Part shown: one piece after another, positions 5,014-6,466 of the stretch
How positions within the stretch are numbered: the first letter of the stretch is position 1
How the letters are laid out: each line of letters opens with the position of its first letter
Assembly: GCA_030698575.1 (NCBI GenBank)
Contig: JAUYMQ010000418.1
Span: forward strand, 1-6,466
Source: Deltaproteobacteria bacterium
GTDB lineage: Bacteria > JAUYMQ01
Length of the DNA stretch: 6,466 nt
Direction of reading: 5' to 3'
The notes under the pieces: generated by a model
Seen by the model: the letters and a program-made list of their open reading frames with translations, nothing else
Databases searched by the model: none
Told to the model about the DNA's origin: nothing
Made by a program: the position numbers and the translations under genes

Positions 5014-5751
5014 GTGCGCCCACCCGATCCTTCGCAGCCCGTTCTCTATAGCCCGACGCGCCATCTCGCGATCTACCGCTACGTTCTGCCGCTGTTCGCC
5101 GTGATGACGCTGGGCTTCGTCGCCTGGTCGCTGCCGGCCGGTGTGCGCGAAATCCTCGTACCCTACCTCCTGCCGGTTGCCGTGTTCATCGGCGGCCTGC
5201 TGCTGCACGCGCGCAACCTGCGCGCGGGCACAATCACCGAGCCCGGTATCGTCGTCAGCGAAGGCGGCGCGGACTACCTGGTCGAGTGGAACGACATCGA
5301 ATGGGCGACGGAGCTGTGGATGAACCCGCCCACGCTCGTCGTCCGGCTGAAGCCCGGCCTGCCCATCCTTCCGCCCTGGTTTCTTCTGCTCCCGCCCCGT
5401 GAGCGGCGCTACAGCTGGAGCCCGCAGCCCATGTCGCAGTTCGTCGCGCAGAAGACGCGCGAGGCGCGGGCGGAACGCCCGGAGCCGGGGCTGGAGCACG
5501 GCCGCTGGCCGTCGCGCGCGCGGCTCACGCTCAGGGTGACGGGCACCTTCTTCGCGCTGTTCGTGGGCTCGCTCATGCTGGCGACCTGGCTCTACGTTCG
5601 CGAACTGGGCGATGCGCTGCCGATCGATCGCCACGGCGAGCCATTGCATGTCATTGCGAGGAGCGAAGCGACGAAGCAATCTCATGGCAATTGCGAAGGG
5701 GATTGCTTCGTCGGGCCCTGCGGGCCCTCCTCGCAACGACACGCGGCGTAG
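5014..5751 (+). CDS. Three-helix membrane protein with a repeat-derived C-terminus
   Basis: The start is a GTG six bases after the SDR stop, with GAGG overlapping that stop, so translation is probably coupled. Of 245 residues, two hydrophobic helices lie near the N-terminus (about 20-40 and 47-64) and one near the C-terminus (about 176-195). Between them is a soluble part whose strands (GIVVSEGGADYLVEWNDIEWA, then TLVVRLKPG) resemble the small PH-like domains of bacterial membrane proteins, followed by an Arg/Glu-rich linker; this domain idea is weak. From His212 on, the last 34 residues (HVIARSEATKQS...) are translated from the palindromic repeat at 5647-5743, so the original C-terminus has been replaced or extended. 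The last helix is intact, so the protein may still work. The function and any link to the dehydrogenase are unknown. Confidence 0.72.
   Translation: MRPPDPSQPVLYSPTRHLAIYRYVLPLFAVMTLGFVAWSLPAGVREILVPYLLPVAVFIGGLLLHARNLRAGTITEPGIVVSEGGADYLVEWNDIEWATELWMNPPTLVVRLKPGLPILPPWFLLLPPRERRYSWSPQPMSQFVAQKTREARAERPEPGLEHGRWPSRARLTLRVTGTFFALFVGSLMLATWLYVRELGDALPIDRHGEPLHVIARSEATKQSHGNCEGDCFVGPCGPSSQRHAA
5647..5743. repeat. Palindromic interspersed repeat, copy 2, inside a gene's 3' end
   Basis: The left arm (5647-5681) is identical over 35 bases to copy 1. The inner stem 5670-5681 / 5701-5712 pairs perfectly around a 19-base loop of different sequence from copy 1 but the same length. The right-side mini-hairpin is GGGCCC-tgc-GGGCCC (5713-5727), one pair longer than in copy 1. 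The outer right arm (5728-5743) differs from copy 1 at two positions, both T to C, weakening its pairing with the left arm. It supplies the last 34 codons of the membrane protein gene. Confidence 0.9.
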
Positions 5752-5761
5752 GCGCGTGTCG
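5737..5761 (+). other. Stem-loop spanning the stop codon, terminator-like but without T-tract
   Basis: CGACACGCG (5737-5745) pairs perfectly with CGCGTGTCG (5753-5761), with the TAG stop codon in the seven-base loop. The left half belongs to the diverged right end of repeat copy 2. No run of T follows, so rho-independent termination is doubtful. The GTGTC of the right half could instead pair with GACAC at 5766-5770, which overlaps the -35 box of the next promoter. Confidence 0.4.
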
Positions 5762-5763
5762 CG

Positions 5764-5793
5764 TTGACACACGGCCGCGAAAAAACCTAGACT
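5764..5793 (+). promoter_or_regulatory. Sigma70-like promoter of the luciferase-like gene
   Basis: A perfect TTGACA (5764-5769) is followed after 18 bases, including an A6 run, by TAGACT (5788-5793), 4 of 6 to consensus. Transcription would start near 5800 and give a leader of roughly 38 bases to the ATG at 5838. The 18-base spacing is the same as in the promoter at 557-586. Confidence 0.6.
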
Positions 5794-5837
5794 TCCGCCC
5801 GACACTTCCCCCGTTTTCCCCGGCCCGCGAGGTGCGC

Positions 5838-6466
5838 ATGTCACGCTCCGTCCGCTTCTTTGCATCCTTCCACACCGTTCCAAGCTTCGACGAGTGGCGC
5901 GCCATGGCGGTCGACGCCGAGCGCCTCGGCTTCTACGGCATCAGCCGCGACGATCACTTCTGGCCGCCCACGCTCGCGCAACCCGAAGACCCGTGGCCCG
6001 AATGCTTCACGCTGCTCGGGGCGCTCGCGGCGGTCACGTCGAAGGTGCGCATCACGCAGACGGTGACCTGCAACGCCTACCGGCATCCGGGGCTGCTCGC
6101 GAAGATCGTCTCGACGCTCGACTGGATCTCGAACGGGCGGGCCGAGCTTGGGCTCGGCGCGGGCTGGTACCGGCCGGAGTTCGATGCCTACGGCATCGAC
6201 TATCCGAAGCCCAGCGTGCGCATAGCGATGCTTCAGGAGGCGGTGAAGATCGTGAAGAGCCTCTGGACGGAGCCGAAGACGACCTTCGACGGCAAGTACT
6301 ACAAGATAAAAGACGCCTACTGCTATCCGAAGCCGGTCCAGAAGCCGAGGCCCCCCATCGTGATCGGCGGCGGCGGCGAGAAGCTGCTGCGGGTCACGGC
6401 CGAGGAGGCCGACATCGCGAACATCAGCATGATCTTCAGCGCCGGCACGGTTACGCCCGAGGGGGT
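5838..6466 (+). CDS. Luciferase-like (LLM) F420- or flavin-dependent oxidoreductase, 3' end beyond window
   Basis: The first 209 codons of a bacterial-luciferase-family TIM barrel (PF00296-type) are present and the frame is open at the right edge. The protein begins MSRSVRFFASF. It carries the early DDH near residues 38-40, RHPGLLAKIVSTLDWIS (82-98), the hallmark GRAELGLGAGWYRPEFDAYGI (100-120) and the later PPIVIGGGGEKLLR followed by TAEEADI. This pattern is typical of the F420-dependent subgroup of LLM oxidoreductases, but relatives using FMNH2 look alike, so the cofactor is uncertain. Such enzymes perform hydride transfers or monooxygenations on small organic substrates in the cytoplasm. 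GAGG lies five bases before the ATG and a good promoter lies upstream, so it starts a new transcription unit. If FMN-dependent, the flavin reductase at 2455 could supply it; this is inference. Confidence 0.9.
   Translation, partial: MSRSVRFFASFHTVPSFDEWRAMAVDAERLGFYGISRDDHFWPPTLAQPEDPWPECFTLLGALAAVTSKVRITQTVTCNAYRHPGLLAKIVSTLDWISNGRAELGLGAGWYRPEFDAYGIDYPKPSVRIAMLQEAVKIVKSLWTEPKTTFDGKYYKIKDAYCYPKPVQKPRPPIVIGGGGEKLLRVTAEEADIANISMIFSAGTVTPEG

Noticed and set aside
4861-5883. Long open frame on the minus strand (340 codons)
   Set aside because: It is antisense to the end of the SDR gene, the membrane protein and the repeat, with Arg/Gln/His-rich low-complexity composition and no ribosome site or motif.

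Overview
The window looks like chromosomal DNA of a high-GC Gram-negative (diderm) bacterium. Lipoprotein signal peptides indicate an outer membrane. An F420/flavin-type luciferase-like monooxygenase, an MFE-2-like SDR dehydrogenase and a diiron ferritin-like protein sit close together, as is common in environmental lineages such as Deltaproteobacteria/Desulfobacterota-like groups or Binatota. The taxonomic placement is inference only. GC is roughly two thirds through most of the window but visibly lower, near one half by eye, between about 660 and 2200.

Left part (1-2025), all on the minus strand. An incomplete gene for a membrane-anchored protein of unknown function runs off the left edge (1-425) and has its own good sigma70-like promoter (557-586). 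Upstream of it lie three short lipoprotein genes in tandem (1980-1564, 1506-1096, 1081-674). They are paralogues of one another, form one probable operon and lie in the low-GC stretch. A 429-base gene-free region (2026-2454) separates them from the plus-strand genes.

Right part (2455-6466), all on the plus strand. A flavin reductase-like protein (2455-2931) is followed by a palindromic repeat cluster (2968-3140). A promoter sits inside an 11-bp inverted repeat and precedes a six-ligand diiron ferritin-like protein (3220-4005). An intrinsic-type terminator (4048-4079) stands directly before an SDR dehydrogenase (4096-5007), which is tightly linked to a three-helix membrane protein (5014-5751). 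A second copy of the palindromic repeat forms the 3' end of the membrane protein gene. After a further promoter (5764-5793), a luciferase-like oxidoreductase (5838-6466) runs off the right edge.

The four soluble plus-strand enzymes are all redox proteins: flavin reductase, diiron oxygenase-like, NAD(P)-dependent 3-hydroxyacyl-CoA-type dehydrogenase and LLM oxidoreductase. They could serve one catabolic route for acyl-CoA, steroid-like or hydrocarbon substrates. The evidence for this is only their adjacency, and they do not form one simple operon, because promoters and a terminator separate them. The most unusual structures are the two copies of a four-way-junction palindrome, the capture of one copy as a protein C-terminus, and the inverted repeat enclosing the diiron gene promoter.
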